Source: Halorhabdus utahensis DSM 12940
GTDB lineage: Archaea > Halobacteriota > Halobacteria > Halobacteriales > Haloarculaceae
NCBI RefSeq assembly: GCF_000023945.1
Contig: NC_013158.1
Coordinates: forward strand, 620,001 to 684,000
Direction of reading: 5' to 3'
DNA: 64,000 nt
Shown piece after piece: positions 1 through 8,268 of this stretch. The notes under the pieces were generated by a model that made no database searches, was not told the origin of the DNA, and saw only the letters and a list, made by a program, of their open reading frames with translations. Numbering within the stretch: position 1 is the first letter of the stretch; each line of letters starts with the position of its first letter. Position numbers and translations under genes: made by a program.

Positions 1-598
1 GCGCGAGTTCGCTCTTCTCCGGCGCAAACGACGTGGCAGTCGCCAACTCGACTGCCGGATGGACGCCCATCACGATCGCCACGTCCAGCCCACCTTCCGT
101 CCGGGAATACATATCGTGGAGGTGGCGTTCGACCAGCCGCATCACGAGTCGATTGCCTTCGTCGAACATCATCCGGTGGAACGAGCAGTTGGTGACGCCA
201 GTTTCTGGATCCTCGGCGATCACGACCGAAGACGCGAAGTACTGGCGTTCGTGCTCGTCATAGAAGATCGGGATCGGGACGTGCTCGTCGATGGTCGGCT
301 CGCTCGCGACGTGCTCGAAGGACGGGTCAGCCGTCTCTTCGACGGGCAGCGGCTCGTTCATCGCCGACCCCATCGCATCGACGATCGAGGCGGCCTCGAC
401 GCCGAGCGCCCACCCGATCATCTCCCGGGAGCCGAGCGTGTTGGCCACCGCGCGAACGTCAGGATACCCCTCGACATCCTCGAAGACAGTCGGCTGTGTC
501 TCCTTCTGGACGGCCAGGGCCGGGAGTTCGAATCGGGGATCGACTGGATCGGTGAGTGTCGTCTGTGCTTCCTCCCGCAGAAAGTCTCGTAACCCCAT
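1..598 (-). CDS. UbiD-family decarboxylase (partial, C-terminus off window)
   Basis: The first 199 residues of a UbiD-type decarboxylase read leftward from an ATG at 598 and run off the window. Enzymes of this family use prenylated FMN, made by UbiX, to decarboxylate aromatic or unsaturated acids. Visible family blocks are the MGLRDFLRE start, VFEDVEGYPDVRAVANTL (about residues 38-55) and TNCSFHRMM (136-144), which lies in the cofactor/metal-binding half. The catalytic C-terminal part is not in view. In haloarchaea the usual link is to quinone biosynthesis. A UbiD homologue is the anhydromevalonate phosphate decarboxylase of many other archaea, but this genome carries the haloarchaeal phosphomevalonate decarboxylase at 61830-62801, so I consider that role less likely. 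It is divergent from alaX. Confidence 0.9.
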   Translation of the reverse strand, partial: MGLRDFLREEAQTTLTDPVDPRFELPALAVQKETQPTVFEDVEGYPDVRAVANTLGSREMIGWALGVEAASIVDAMGSAMNEPLPVEETADPSFEHVASEPTIDEHVPIPIFYDEHERQYFASSVVIAEDPETGVTNCSFHRMMFDEGNRLVMRLVERHLHDMYSRTEGGLDVAIVMGVHPAVELATATSFAPEKSELA

Positions 599-630
599 CG
601 TTGGCGGTGATTGCACGCCATCCTATTCAT

Positions 631-653
631 GTTCCGGGGCGCACTCCCGGAAC
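631..653. promoter_or_regulatory. 8-bp inverted repeat between ubiD and alaX
   Basis: GTTCCGGG and CCCGGAAC are perfect inverted arms around a 7-nt loop, in the 133-bp gap between two divergent genes. It lies 33 bp before the ubiD start and about 80 bp before the alaX start. It could be an operator or a chance GC-rich hairpin. No T-rich tract follows, so a terminator role is unlikely. Confidence 0.35.
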
Positions 654-731
654 GTGAGAATGCGTCTCGTCAGGCAGATGGCCGTCGAAATCTCGGGAAC
701 ATTTGTGGGGCTGGATCGTGAACCAGCCCAT

Positions 732-1457
732 ATGACCGAACTGCTGTACCTGCCGGACGCCGACGACGTGACCGACTTCGAGGCGACGGTCGTCGAAGCG
801 ACCGAGGAGTCGATCGTTCTCGATGGAACCTACTTCTACCCGGAGGGCGGGGGTCAGCCGGCCGATCGTGGGACGATCGAGTGGGACGGGGGCGCTGCGG
901 CGGTCGTCGACGTCCGAAAGGACCACGGCGAGGTTCACCACGAGATCGACGACGTCGAGGGCGATTTGCCGGCGGAAGGCGAAACAGCCATAGGACAGAT
1001 CGACGAGAACCGCCGCGAGGCCCACCGCCGAATGCACACCGCCCAGCACATCCTCTCGCGAGTCGTCCTCGGAGCATTCGACGCCACCACGGCGGGCAAC
1101 CAGATCCACGCTGACTGCTCCCGGATCGACTTCGAGCCTGCCGACTTCGACGACGCGGACCTCGAACTGATCGAAGAGCGAACCAACGAGGTGATCGAGC
1201 GCGATCTGCGGGTCAATAAGGACGAGCGACCACGGGAGACCGTCGAGGAGACCGTCGCCGAGGGACGGTCGAACCTTTCACTCCTTCCAGATCACGTCGA
1301 GGAATTGCGGGTCGTCGAGATCGATGACTTCGACATGTGCCCTTGCGGCGGAACCCACGTCGACCGGACGGGCGAGATCGGCCCGATCGAGATCACGAAT
1401 CGACTCTCGAAGGGTGCCGAGGTCGAGCGGATCGAGTTCGAGTTTCGCGAGGACTAA
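732..1457 (+). CDS. alaX: Alanyl-tRNA editing protein AlaX
   Basis: A 241-residue free-standing editing domain homologous to the second half of alanyl-tRNA synthetase. It hydrolyses mischarged tRNA-Ala (Ser or Gly on tRNA-Ala). The glycine-rich YPEGGGQPADRG loop is at residues 36-47. The zinc/catalytic HxxxH motif is HTAQH at 102-106, and the second half of the metal site is CPCGGTH at 203-209. All expected ligands are present and the length fits the medium AlaX class. The ATG at 732 puts the first family block at the normal distance; in-frame extension upstream gives no family similarity. It is followed by a leftward unknown membrane protein, so it is probably monocistronic. Confidence 0.93.
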   Translation: MTELLYLPDADDVTDFEATVVEATEESIVLDGTYFYPEGGGQPADRGTIEWDGGAAAVVDVRKDHGEVHHEIDDVEGDLPAEGETAIGQIDENRREAHRRMHTAQHILSRVVLGAFDATTAGNQIHADCSRIDFEPADFDDADLELIEERTNEVIERDLRVNKDERPRETVEETVAEGRSNLSLLPDHVEELRVVEIDDFDMCPCGGTHVDRTGEIGPIEITNRLSKGAEVERIEFEFRED

Positions 1458-1527
1458 GGGCGGCAGATTCTCGATGGGATTTCGTCCTGGCGAGGATTGG
1501 TGCCGCTGTACATCGTCGCTGTGGGTT

Positions 1528-1998
1528 TCAGTGACCGGCCCGGTAGCTCCAGACACCGCCAACACTGAGTACAATACCGACGATAGAAATTCCAACGCCA
1601 CCGATAACGGACACTGGACTCATCTCGATGACAACGTGGAGTAGATACAGTGATCCGTTGTAGCTGACGAAATACTTGTTCACGATGTCGTTTCGATAGT
1701 GAAATTGAGGGCCGTCATCCGACGCTCCATAATCGGTATAGGTGGACTGCGGGGAGTGGATGGCACCTTCGACAGCGGTCTGTTCCGCCGGGGAGAGCGT
1801 GGCAAACTCGATCGGGTCGATTTCAGTTGCAGCGGACGATTCCAGCGAGGTTGCCATCGCTGCTTCGCTCGGCTGTTGGTCGACAACCGTGGTTGTATGC
1901 GTCGGGAAGCCGAGATAGATCAATCCAACACCGGCGATGAGCATGAGAGCACCGAGGCCGAAAGCGAAGGTGGACTTCTTCGGCAGTGCCATCGCCAT
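1528..1998 (-). CDS. Two-pass membrane protein of unknown function
   Basis: 156 residues. A hydrophobic segment near the N-terminus (about residues 12-31) and a second near the C-terminus (about 128-150) flank an outside-facing domain of about 95 residues. That domain has a YRNDIVNKYFVSYNGSLYLL stretch resembling the small surface-domain proteins common in haloarchaea. No enzyme motif is seen. Codon use and acidic composition match the neighbours, so it is likely a real gene. A second in-frame ATG two codons downstream of the chosen start is an alternative. It is convergent with alaX. Confidence 0.75.
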   Translation of the reverse strand: MAMALPKKSTFAFGLGALMLIAGVGLIYLGFPTHTTTVVDQQPSEAAMATSLESSAATEIDPIEFATLSPAEQTAVEGAIHSPQSTYTDYGASDDGPQFHYRNDIVNKYFVSYNGSLYLLHVVIEMSPVSVIGGVGISIVGIVLSVGGVWSYRAGH

Positions 1999-2093
1999 GT
2001 CGGCGCTAACTGAGGCGTGTGTGTTGGATAATAGTTATGTCTCCAAGCCAAGTTGCCGACACGCGCGACATCGGTGCCGACGAGCATCCGCGT

Positions 2094-2708
2094 CTACCTC
2101 GGCACACACCGCAAGACGACCAGCCGCTCGAACGGAAAGGATTCCTCGGCGACGATCGACGATTCGAGGCCCTGCGCTGTGGCGTACTCTTGTACCGCCT
2201 CGATCCCGGTCAGACTGCTGACCAACAGGAGCGCTCGACCGCCATCTTCGAGCACGCGACCAACGTCCGCCAGAAACGGATCGACGGCCGCGCGACCGTC
2301 CTCGCCACCGGATAGAGCCGTTTGCATCCAGTCGCCCCACTCCGTGTCGGGCGTCGACGGGAGATATGGCGGATTGAACGTCACCAGATCGAAGCTATCA
2401 GCCAGGAACGGATCGAGCAGGTTCGCCCGCGCGACCGGGATCCCGGCATCGCGTGCCTGTTGGCAGGCAGCCGGGTTGAGATCCGTCCCGACCACCTCGA
2501 CGCCCGCTTCGGCGAGCGCGCTCGCGACGTATCCCGATCCAGTCCCGACATCGATCGCTCGCTCGCCCGCCGTCGCTCCCTCGACGGCAGCCTCCGCGAG
2601 CAGATGGGAGTCTTCACTCGCGCCGTACACAGCGTCGACCCCGCGCTGCTCGGCCAGGGACGGTCGATCGGTCGCTTCGGCGTCAGCCGGCTCCTCGGCG
2701 TCAGTCAT
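2094..2708 (-). CDS. HemK2/Mtq2-type protein glutamine methyltransferase
   Basis: A 204-residue class I SAM-dependent methyltransferase. Motif I is AIDVGTGSGYVASALA (about residues 50-65) and the acidic motif II is VVGTDLNPAA. The substrate motif NPPY (in FNPPYLPSTPDTEWGD) is typical of HemK-type enzymes that methylate the GGQ glutamine of release factors, here presumably aRF1. It lacks the N-terminal helical domain of bacterial PrmC, as in archaeal and eukaryotic Mtq2. Its start overlaps the ksgA stop by 8 bp, and it is the last gene of the leftward L21e-Rpo4-DUF655-KsgA-HemK2 run, a conserved archaeal translation cluster. Confidence 0.9.
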   Translation of the reverse strand: MTDAEEPADAEATDRPSLAEQRGVDAVYGASEDSHLLAEAAVEGATAGERAIDVGTGSGYVASALAEAGVEVVGTDLNPAACQQARDAGIPVARANLLDPFLADSFDLVTFNPPYLPSTPDTEWGDWMQTALSGGEDGRAAVDPFLADVGRVLEDGGRALLLVSSLTGIEAVQEYATAQGLESSIVAEESFPFERLVVLRCVPR

Positions 2709-3579
2709 CGCTATCGAGGCCGACTTCGTGAGCGAGACTCGCCAGTTCGGCGAAGTCGGTGGGCGAGAGATCGCCTGCGCGCTTGCGAAGCAGTTCCTCG
2801 TCGGCCGCATCGACGACCGCGTCGGGATCGTCGAGTCCCGAGATGTGAGCGGTGTTCCTGATCCCGTTCCGGACGGTTTTTCGTCGCTGGGTGAACACGG
2901 CCTTGACGAATCCCAGGAAGAAGTCGTCGTCCGGGACCGTATAGTTCGGTTCGCGAGGCAACGCCCGGACAAGTGCGCTGTCGACAGCGGGCGGTGGCGA
3001 GAAGGCTTCGGGCGGAACTGGTTCGACGACCTCGACGTCGGCGTAGTGGCCTGCCGTCACCGACAGCCGACCGTAGTCGTCGCTCCCCGGATCGGCAGCC
3101 ATCCGGTCGGCGAACTCGGCCTGGACCATCGCGATCAGTGGCTTCCCCGCGGGGAGCAACCGGAAGAGGATCTCGCTCGATGCGCCATACGGCAGGTTCG
3201 AGATCGAAGCGGTGTAGTCGGGCAGATCCACCTCGAGGGCGTCGCCTTCGATCACCGTGAGTCGTCCCGCCTCGATCGCATCCGCGAACTCTGTTCGGAG
3301 AAACGCGGCCAGATCGGGATCACGCTCGACAGCAGTCACCCAGTCGGCGACCGCGAGCAGCCGATCGGTGAGCGCGCCGTTGCCCGCCCCGATCTCCAGA
3401 ACGTGACCGAGATCGATCCCCGCCTCGGTCGCATACGTCGGGATCCGATCGAGGACGCGGTCGTCGACGAGGAAATGCTGATCCTGGTCGGGATCGCCCC
3501 TCGCGCCAGCGCGGGCCAGGAGGGCATCCGGATCACGACCCCCAACGTTCGGTCCGTCAGCAGCGTCTTCGCCGGCCAT
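2701..3579 (-). CDS. rsmA: 16S rRNA (adenine-N6,N6)-dimethyltransferase
   Basis: A 292-residue KsgA/Dim1 protein that dimethylates the two adjacent adenines in helix 45 of 16S rRNA during small-subunit maturation. SAM motif I is VLEIGAGNGALTDRLL (about residues 65-80), followed by VTAVERDP and the catalytic SNLPYGASS motif (about 130). The C-terminal small domain has FTQRRKTVRNGIRN, the RNA-contacting segment seen across the family. Its start codon overlaps the preceding DUF655 stop by one base, which suggests coupled translation. The 30-residue acidic N-terminal extension before DQHFLVDD is common in haloarchaea. Confidence 0.96.
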   Translation of the reverse strand: MAGEDAADGPNVGGRDPDALLARAGARGDPDQDQHFLVDDRVLDRIPTYATEAGIDLGHVLEIGAGNGALTDRLLAVADWVTAVERDPDLAAFLRTEFADAIEAGRLTVIEGDALEVDLPDYTASISNLPYGASSEILFRLLPAGKPLIAMVQAEFADRMAADPGSDDYGRLSVTAGHYADVEVVEPVPPEAFSPPPAVDSALVRALPREPNYTVPDDDFFLGFVKAVFTQRRKTVRNGIRNTAHISGLDDPDAVVDAADEELLRKRAGDLSPTDFAELASLAHEVGLDSDD

Positions 3580-4145
3580 CAGTCGTCACGACGGGCGAAC
3601 GTCCGGTATTTGAGATCCTCCTCGCGGATCTCTTCGAGGATTCGGTCGACGAGGACTTCCTTCGGATTGTGAAGCCCGTCGACCCGTTCGGTGAGTTCCT
3701 CGAAACTCTCGAAGGGCTTTCGCTTTCGCTCGTCGAGAATCCCGTTCCGGAGTTTCTTTCCGATCCCTGGCAGGAGGTTGAGAGAATGTAGTCGGGTCGT
3801 GATCGGCTGAGCATCGTTGAAGAAATCCACGAAACGGCCCTCGTTGTCCTCGACGATGTCCTCGATCGCGTAGTCGAGTTCGGACTGCGCACCGCTCGAG
3901 AGGTCCCCGTAGTCGACGGTGCGACGCGTCTCGATAACCTCGCCATCGAGGTCGATGATATCGCCGAAGGAGATGTCGGCGTCGTCGATAAGCGTCATTT
4001 CGAGGAGCTGAAAGTCCGCAGTCGCCACTGCGTACGCCAGCGGCTCTTTTTCGTACTGTGGACGATCGTCGTCCGACCGGCCGCGGGGGAGATGATCGAG
4101 AACGACGGCCGTCGCCACGTCTGTATCAGACTCATCACTGCTCAT
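3579..4145 (-). CDS. DUF655 family RNA/nucleotide-associated protein
   Basis: A 188-residue archaeal DUF655 protein of unknown biochemical function. After an acidic N-terminus, a KEPLAYAVATADFQLLEM beta region (about residues 35-52) leads into a C-terminal helix-hairpin-helix-like segment, LNLLPGIGKKLRNGILDER (about 130-148), then a PFESFEELTERV helix. This suggests nucleic-acid binding, probably RNA given the operon. It sits between rpo4 and ksgA, the standard archaeal order. The ATG at 4145 gives the short acidic leader typical of the family. Longer in-frame extension would run into the rpo4 region and is not supported. Confidence 0.9.
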   Translation of the reverse strand: MSSDESDTDVATAVVLDHLPRGRSDDDRPQYEKEPLAYAVATADFQLLEMTLIDDADISFGDIIDLDGEVIETRRTVDYGDLSSGAQSELDYAIEDIVEDNEGRFVDFFNDAQPITTRLHSLNLLPGIGKKLRNGILDERKRKPFESFEELTERVDGLHNPKEVLVDRILEEIREEDLKYRTFARRDD

Positions 4146-4207
4146 GTCATTCGGGTACGGTAACCGGCTACTTAAAATCACGCGGGGCGGCGACGGGCCG
4201 AGGACGG

Positions 4208-4564
4208 TTAGACGTACTTCGCGACGACGTCGAGAATGTCGTCGAGTTCGTCGCCCGAGAGCGTATAGCGCTCCTGGGCGTAGATCGCCCGGAGTTCGTC
4301 CCGATCCTGGGGGGTCAGGTTGGCGATCTTGTAGGCAGTCGGCTCGTCGACCTTCTCGACGTCGAGGAGTTCCTCGACGAACTCCGCCGACTCCTCGATA
4401 TCGAGGGTGGCAAAGCGGTTGGCGTGCTCGATGGCCCGGGTGAGCTCGTATGGCATCTCCCGGTCCTCGTCGGCTGCCCGCTCGCGCTCGATGTCCGCAA
4501 GCAGACCCTTCGCCTCCGCAAAGGTGAGGTACTCCTCTTCGAGTTTCTCCTTGAAGATGGTCAT
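4208..4564 (-). CDS. rpoF: DNA-directed RNA polymerase subunit Rpo4 (F)
   Basis: 118 residues, homologous to eukaryotic Rpb4. With Rpo7 it forms the stalk of archaeal RNA polymerase, which binds emerging RNA and helps promoter opening. The N-terminal tip domain (MTIFKEKLEEEYLTFAEAK) is followed by an HRDC-like helical domain ending in TLSGDELDDILDVVAKYV, which is well conserved. It is 5 bp downstream of rpl21e on the same strand and 62 bp upstream of DUF655, so it is part of the ribosome/polymerase operon. Confidence 0.95.
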   Translation of the reverse strand: MTIFKEKLEEEYLTFAEAKGLLADIERERAADEDREMPYELTRAIEHANRFATLDIEESAEFVEELLDVEKVDEPTAYKIANLTPQDRDELRAIYAQERYTLSGDELDDILDVVAKYV

Positions 4565-4569
4565 AGCCG

Positions 4570-4866
4570 CTACTCCTCTGTCTGTTCGCGCAGGTGAGCC
4601 GGCTTGACGATGATCGTCTTGTCCTTGCCACCGTCGTTGATCTGGACCTTGTAGGCCGTTCCCTGTTCTCCGATCACTTCACCGGTGTGACCGGAGAATC
4701 GCGGGTGGAACCGACCGTCCGCAACGCTGGGGTCGATATCGAGGTGGACCGAGGTCCCGACGTCGAACTCCTGGATCGCACGCTGAGGCGGTGAGGTTCC
4801 GCGGTCGCGTGGGTCGTTTTTGAGCTTGTTACGCGTGCCTTCGAGGGGTCCGTTGGAACTAGGCAT
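4570..4866 (-). CDS. rpl21e: 50S ribosomal protein L21e
   Basis: A 98-residue archaeal/eukaryotic large-subunit protein with an SH3-like fold. The [15 protein letters not shown] start, the [16 protein letters not shown] block (about residues 53-68) and the VKPAHLRE tail are diagnostic. It is the first gene of the leftward run rpl21e-rpoF-DUF655-rsmA-hemK2. The roughly 100-bp gap to the upstream aEF1-beta stop should hold the promoter, and an AT-rich element (TATAAAA-like, minus strand) lies near 4895-4901. Confidence 0.96.
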   Translation of the reverse strand: MPSSNGPLEGTRNKLKNDPRDRGTSPPQRAIQEFDVGTSVHLDIDPSVADGRFHPRFSGHTGEVIGEQGTAYKVQINDGGKDKTIIVKPAHLREQTEE

Positions 4867-4963
4867 TCTTGATGTGCGCTAATCCGGTCGGCCATATAAA
4901 ACGTGCGTTCCGTCCCTCCCGCGTTGCTATCTGACGGGGAAAATCAGCACAACAGCGCGACGA

Positions 4964-5230
4964 TCAGAGACGGCCGACTTCTTCGACGGAAACGCTCTCG
5001 ACGTCATCGACGTCGCTGAACGCCTCCTCGACGGCCTCGGTCCCACCGGCGTCGTCTGGGACGATCACCGTCGGCAGGAGTGCGACCAGGCCAAAGGCCA
5101 CGTCGTCGCGTTCGACACTGTTTATCTTTGCGCCCTCTGGCAGGGACTGTTCGAGTCGGTCCTGAAGCTCGTCGAGATCGACCTCAGGACTCTCCGGCAT
5201 TACCTTGATGTTGGCTGCTACGTCTCCCAT
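4964..5230 (-). CDS. ef1b: Translation elongation factor aEF-1 beta
   Basis: 88 residues, the nucleotide-exchange domain only. The protein recycles aEF1A-GDP to GTP form. The start [20 protein letters not shown] and the [22 protein letters not shown] block match archaeal EF-1 beta over full length. It is separated by about 57 bp from a zinc-finger gene upstream on the same strand, so the two may be co-transcribed. Pairing of this gene with a HVO_2753-type zinc finger is a recurrent haloarchaeal arrangement, from memory. Confidence 0.95.
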   Translation of the reverse strand: MGDVAANIKVMPESPEVDLDELQDRLEQSLPEGAKINSVERDDVAFGLVALLPTVIVPDDAGGTEAVEEAFSDVDDVESVSVEEVGRL

Positions 5231-5287
5231 ATGTGTGGATTGCGGTAGTGGATTATGTGCCTGTCGTTACGGTTCGGGATGTAGTAT

Positions 5288-5467
5288 TCAGGGTCCCGTA
5301 AAGCCACAGTCGGGACACTCATAGAGGTTGCTCTGCTTGCGGCAGGTCGGACACCGGTAGATCTGGTGGCCACAGTCGGGACACTTGAACGCGGCGGCGT
5401 TCGTTCCGGTGATGTTGATACCGCAGGAGATACACTTCTGCGTGCGTTTTTGTTGACTCTCGCTCAT
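5288..5467 (-). CDS. Small double zinc-finger protein (HVO_2753 type)
   Basis: A 59-residue microprotein made almost entirely of four CxxC/CPxCG knuckles: CISCG, CPDCGH, CPTC and CPDCG at about residues 12-16, 29-34, 39-42 and 50-54. It closely resembles Haloferax volcanii HVO_2753, a small protein with two zinc sites whose deletion affects swarming and biofilm formation (recalled, not checked). I chose the ATG at 5467 because upstream in-frame sequence has no family similarity and the family always starts just before the first CxxC. It is upstream of ef1b on the same strand. Confidence 0.9.
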   Translation of the reverse strand: MSESQQKRTQKCISCGINITGTNAAAFKCPDCGHQIYRCPTCRKQSNLYECPDCGFTGP

Positions 5468-5615
5468 ACCGTCTGGTTCCCGACCGGGACGTTTAACCCT
5501 TATTACTCTCAGCTGTCGGCACTCAGCACATCCCGATCCGACGCGGTGGGCCAGCACTTCACCGCCGGAGCAGCCAGAGCGTAACGTTCATGCGCCCGAG
5601 GCCGAATTTTTTAGC

Positions 5616-5903
5616 ATGGAACTGCAGGTCATCGAAAAGGACGATACGTCCTTGTCTATCGAGATCTCCGGCGAGGATCACACGTTCATGAACGTCCTCA
5701 AGGGCGCACTCTTGGAGACCGACGGCGTCGACGCAGCGACCTACGACATGAACCCCGAGCAGTCAGGCGGCCAGACCGATCCCATCCTCACGATCAAAAC
5801 GGAGAGCGGTACCGACGCACTCGACGCGCTCGAGGCGGGCGCACAGTACGTCATCGAGAAGGCAGACACGTTCGAGGCGGCATACGAAGACGCTGCCGCC
5901 TGA
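5616..5903 (+). CDS. rpoL: DNA-directed RNA polymerase subunit Rpo11 (L)
   Basis: 95 residues, homologous to Rpb11 and the N-terminal part of bacterial alpha. It dimerises with Rpo3 as the assembly platform of RNA polymerase. The core motif is [20 protein letters not shown] (about residues 21-40). It diverges from the zinc-finger/ef1b pair. An AT-rich TTTTTTAG stretch just before the ATG (about 5608-5615) suggests a very short or absent 5' leader, although an optimal TATA box is not obvious. Confidence 0.95.
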   Translation: MELQVIEKDDTSLSIEISGEDHTFMNVLKGALLETDGVDAATYDMNPEQSGGQTDPILTIKTESGTDALDALEAGAQYVIEKADTFEAAYEDAAA

Positions 5904-6002
5904 ACACTCACTCATTCTTGCGGCTCGTGACGGACAGTCCAGACTTCGGTCGACCTGAACGGGAACAAAAGACATACGGGTTGTCAGGTTCGAACGCCGA
6001 AT

Positions 6003-6221
6003 ATGGTCCCCGATAGCCATTCCGACCGCGGCTGCCCGAAGTGTGGACACGAAGAAACCGACGTCGGTGAGATTTCCACGACCGGCGGCGGTCTGAGCAA
6101 GATGTTCGACATCCAGACGAATAGCTTCACCGTGGTATCGTGCACCAACTGCGGGTACTCGGAACTCTATCGCGATACGACCAGCGGTGCCAGCGACTTC
6201 GTCGACGTCTTCCTCGGATGA
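6003..6221 (+). CDS. Zinc-ribbon protein
   Basis: A 72-residue single zinc ribbon. CPKCGHEE is at about residues 11-18 and CTNCGYSELY at about 47-56, with the GEISTTGGGLSKMFDIQTN linker typical of small archaeal zf-ribbon proteins related to nucleic-acid-binding ribbons. The function is unknown. The stop overlaps the start of the next gene by 4 bp (ATGA), so the two are likely translated together. Confidence 0.85.
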   Translation: MVPDSHSDRGCPKCGHEETDVGEISTTGGGLSKMFDIQTNSFTVVSCTNCGYSELYRDTTSGASDFVDVFLG

Positions 6222-6394
6222 CGGCCGGCGGGGCCGGCGGGGCACTCCTCATCGTCGTAATCATCGGCCTCGCCTTCACCGTGGGCCTGTATGCGCTCGT
6301 CCGGTCCGAGCACGACAGCCGGAAAGAAATGAGTCGTGACGAGGCCGAACGCGTCGCCCGACGGGATACATCCGAGAATCGGCGACGTGACTAG
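6218..6394 (+). CDS. Single-pass membrane microprotein
   Basis: 58 residues with one hydrophobic helix (about residues 8-28, LLIVVIIGLAFTVGLYALV) and a charged cytosolic tail rich in R, D and E. No known domain. It is coupled to the zinc-ribbon gene by an ATGA overlap and ends 7 bp before the convergent hisF stop. The overlap and acidic, GC-typical codon use are the main support. Confidence 0.65.
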   Translation: MTAGGAGGALLIVVIIGLAFTVGLYALVRSEHDSRKEMSRDEAERVARRDTSENRRRD

Positions 6395-6400
6395 CGTCGA

Positions 6401-7216
6401 TTACAGCCGGACCGGAACGCCACGCTCGTCGAGGTACTCCTTCGTCTCGGTGATCGAGTACTCGCCGAAGTGGAAGATCGACGCCGCCAGTCCGGCGTCA
6501 GCTCCGGCGTCGGTGAACACCTCGTACATGTCCTCGGGACCACCGCACCCCGAAGAGGCGATGACGGGCGTGTCGACGTTCTCGGTCACGGCCCGCGTCA
6601 GCGGGATGTCGTAGCCGTCCTTGGTGCCGTCGGCGTCGATGGAGTTGACGAACAGCTCGCCCGCGCCCCGATCCTCGGCCTCGCGGACCCACTCGACAAC
6701 GTCCATGCCGGTCCCCTCGCGGCCGCCCTTGACGGTCGCCTCGAACCAGACCGATTCGCCGTCGATCTGCTCGTAGTACTCGCCGGCCTCGTCGTAGCGC
6801 CGGCGGGCGTCGACGGAGATGACGATGCACTGGTTGCCGAAGGCAGTCGCGCCCGCCTCGATGAGGTCGGGGTTTTCGATCGCGCCGGTGTTGATCGACA
6901 CCTTGTCAGCGCCGGCCCGCAGGGTCTCCTTGATGTCCGCTTTGGTGCGGATCCCGCCGCCGACGGTGAGCGGGATGAACACCTCGTCGGCGACGCGCTC
7001 GACGGTGTCGAGCATCGTCTCCCGCCCGTCGGCGCTCGCGGTGATGTCCAGGAAGACGAACTCGTCCGCGCCGGCTTCGTTGTACTCCTTGGCCATCTCG
7101 ACTGGGTCGCCCGTGTACTGGAGATCCTCGAAGTTCACGCCCGTGTAGACGGCGGCGTTGCCGTCCTCGTCGAGATCCACGTCGATACAGGGGATGATAC
7201 GTTTGGTGAGCGTCAT
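6401..7216 (-). CDS. hisF: Imidazole glycerol phosphate synthase, cyclase subunit
   Basis: A 271-residue (beta/alpha)8 barrel that, with HisH, turns PRFAR and ammonia into imidazole glycerol phosphate and AICAR, joining histidine and purine synthesis. The first catalytic Asp is in [14 protein letters not shown] (about residue 11) and the second in [16 protein letters not shown] (about residue 135). The phosphate site [11 protein letters not shown] is near residue 225. The start [13 protein letters not shown] is canonical. It is monocistronic here; other his genes are not in the window. Confidence 0.97.
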   Translation of the reverse strand: MTLTKRIIPCIDVDLDEDGNAAVYTGVNFEDLQYTGDPVEMAKEYNEAGADEFVFLDITASADGRETMLDTVERVADEVFIPLTVGGGIRTKADIKETLRAGADKVSINTGAIENPDLIEAGATAFGNQCIVISVDARRRYDEAGEYYEQIDGESVWFEATVKGGREGTGMDVVEWVREAEDRGAGELFVNSIDADGTKDGYDIPLTRAVTENVDTPVIASSGCGGPEDMYEVFTDAGADAGLAASIFHFGEYSITETKEYLDERGVPVRL

Positions 7217-7395
7217 CGGTTCTGTTCGTCACTCGGGGGCGGGCCGTCAAAAGCGACCCGGAAGTTCTAGCGGTCGCCCTGGGCGTCCACGCGAAGACAA
7301 CTGGATTCGTGGGACCAGTCAATAAACGCAAATAAAAATTCTTTGCATCAGAAAACAAAATGAAACAGCCAGTCGCTACATATGCGAACCAAGCG

Positions 7396-7647
7396 CTACA
7401 GGTTTTCAGTGATCCACCGACACCATGCATAGAAATCGTTTGCCCCAGACTGCTCGGCGATCGACTGGAGCGTCCCCGTTGGGATAGCATCCGCTGACTT
7501 CATTGGGACGGTGACAATACGGACTTCGTCGGTGTCGGGCGACTCGTAGCGGAGCTTCAAGTGACTGCCAACTCGACCTGTCCGGACGAATCCGTGGTCA
7601 ATCAGCACAGAAGCGATTTCACGCCCGGAAAACTGTGTCCGCACCAT
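7396..7647 (-). CDS. hicA: HicA-family toxin (YcfA-like mRNA interferase)
   Basis: 83 residues with the double-stranded RNA-binding-like HicA fold. The SGREIASVLIDHGFVRTG helix is followed by GSHLKLRY, whose histidine is the catalytic residue of the family, then a TVPMKSADAIPTGTLQSI strand-helix segment that matches the HicA C-terminal half. HicA toxins cleave mRNA and tmRNA in bacteria; archaeal members are mostly untested. It lies 1 bp downstream of the antitoxin gene, in the order hicB then hicA. Confidence 0.88.
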   Translation of the reverse strand: MVRTQFSGREIASVLIDHGFVRTGRVGSHLKLRYESPDTDEVRIVTVPMKSADAIPTGTLQSIAEQSGANDFYAWCRWITENL

Positions 7648-7648
7648 C

Positions 7649-7909
7649 CTACTGCATGAACTCGGGAAGTTCCGTATCGCCAGACTCAACGTCGTCAAGT
7701 CCCCACTCTTCGAGGTCTTCGTCGGTGACTGGCTTTCCGGCACCCTCATGGCACGCAAGCGCCTCGGCAAGCATCTGGAGTGCTTCTGCTTTCGTCTCGC
7801 CGAAGGAGGCAACACCACTTTCCAGATCACGAGCGGTAATCCGCCCATCATCCTCGTGGATGAACTCCACGCCTTCTTCGGGAGACTTGTCTCGTGTTGC
7901 ACTCGCCAT
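7649..7909 (-). CDS. hicB: HicB-family antitoxin
   Basis: An 86-residue partner of the downstream HicA. It has the partial RNase H-like HicB fold: GVEFIHEDDGRITARDLESG then VASFGETKAEALQMLAEAL, the usual strand-helix pattern. The C-terminal tail (about residues 65-86) is acidic and lacks an obvious HTH, so autoregulation may use another factor. The ATG at 7909 was chosen because the sequence upstream is not HicB-like. An AATAAG element about 30 bp upstream may be the TATA box. Confidence 0.85.
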   Translation of the reverse strand: MASATRDKSPEEGVEFIHEDDGRITARDLESGVASFGETKAEALQMLAEALACHEGAGKPVTDEDLEEWGLDDVESGDTELPEFMQ

Positions 7910-8067
7910 ACATTGTGTAGATGGACCGAAGAAATAAGTGTTCGGTTGATGGACTGTATTGACCGTCCATCGATGATCCAAGGGAATTTGCGAACGCTTC
8001 TGTGACGCGATGGTCCCGGCCTGCTGGCACCGACAGTTCGAAGTGCAACCCGGAGAAAGGCCCTCGT

Positions 8068-8256
8068 ATGAGCGACGATCACGATACCGAGCGCCCCGAA
8101 TACGATCCGACCGATCCCGCGCCGCCGTCCAGGGAGCCACCGCTGCGAAGCACGGCTCCCCAGGGCGAGTATACCATCGAACAGGTCGGCACAGGAATTG
8201 CGATCGCCGCCGTCGGCCTGCTGGCGACGTTCGGCCTCGCGCTCCTTCTGGCCTGA
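8068..8256 (+). CDS. Small haloarchaeal membrane protein (DUF7550-like)
   Basis: 62 residues: an acidic/proline-rich N-terminal half, then YTIEQVGTGIAIAAVGLLAT and a hydrophobic C-terminal helix ending in LALLLA. This layout matches a small haloarchaea-only family I recall as DUF7550. The function is unknown. It is convergent with purL, with 12 bp between stops. Confidence 0.7.
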   Translation: MSDDHDTERPEYDPTDPAPPSREPPLRSTAPQGEYTIEQVGTGIAIAAVGLLATFGLALLLA

Positions 8257-8268
8257 TTCGCTCCGGCC

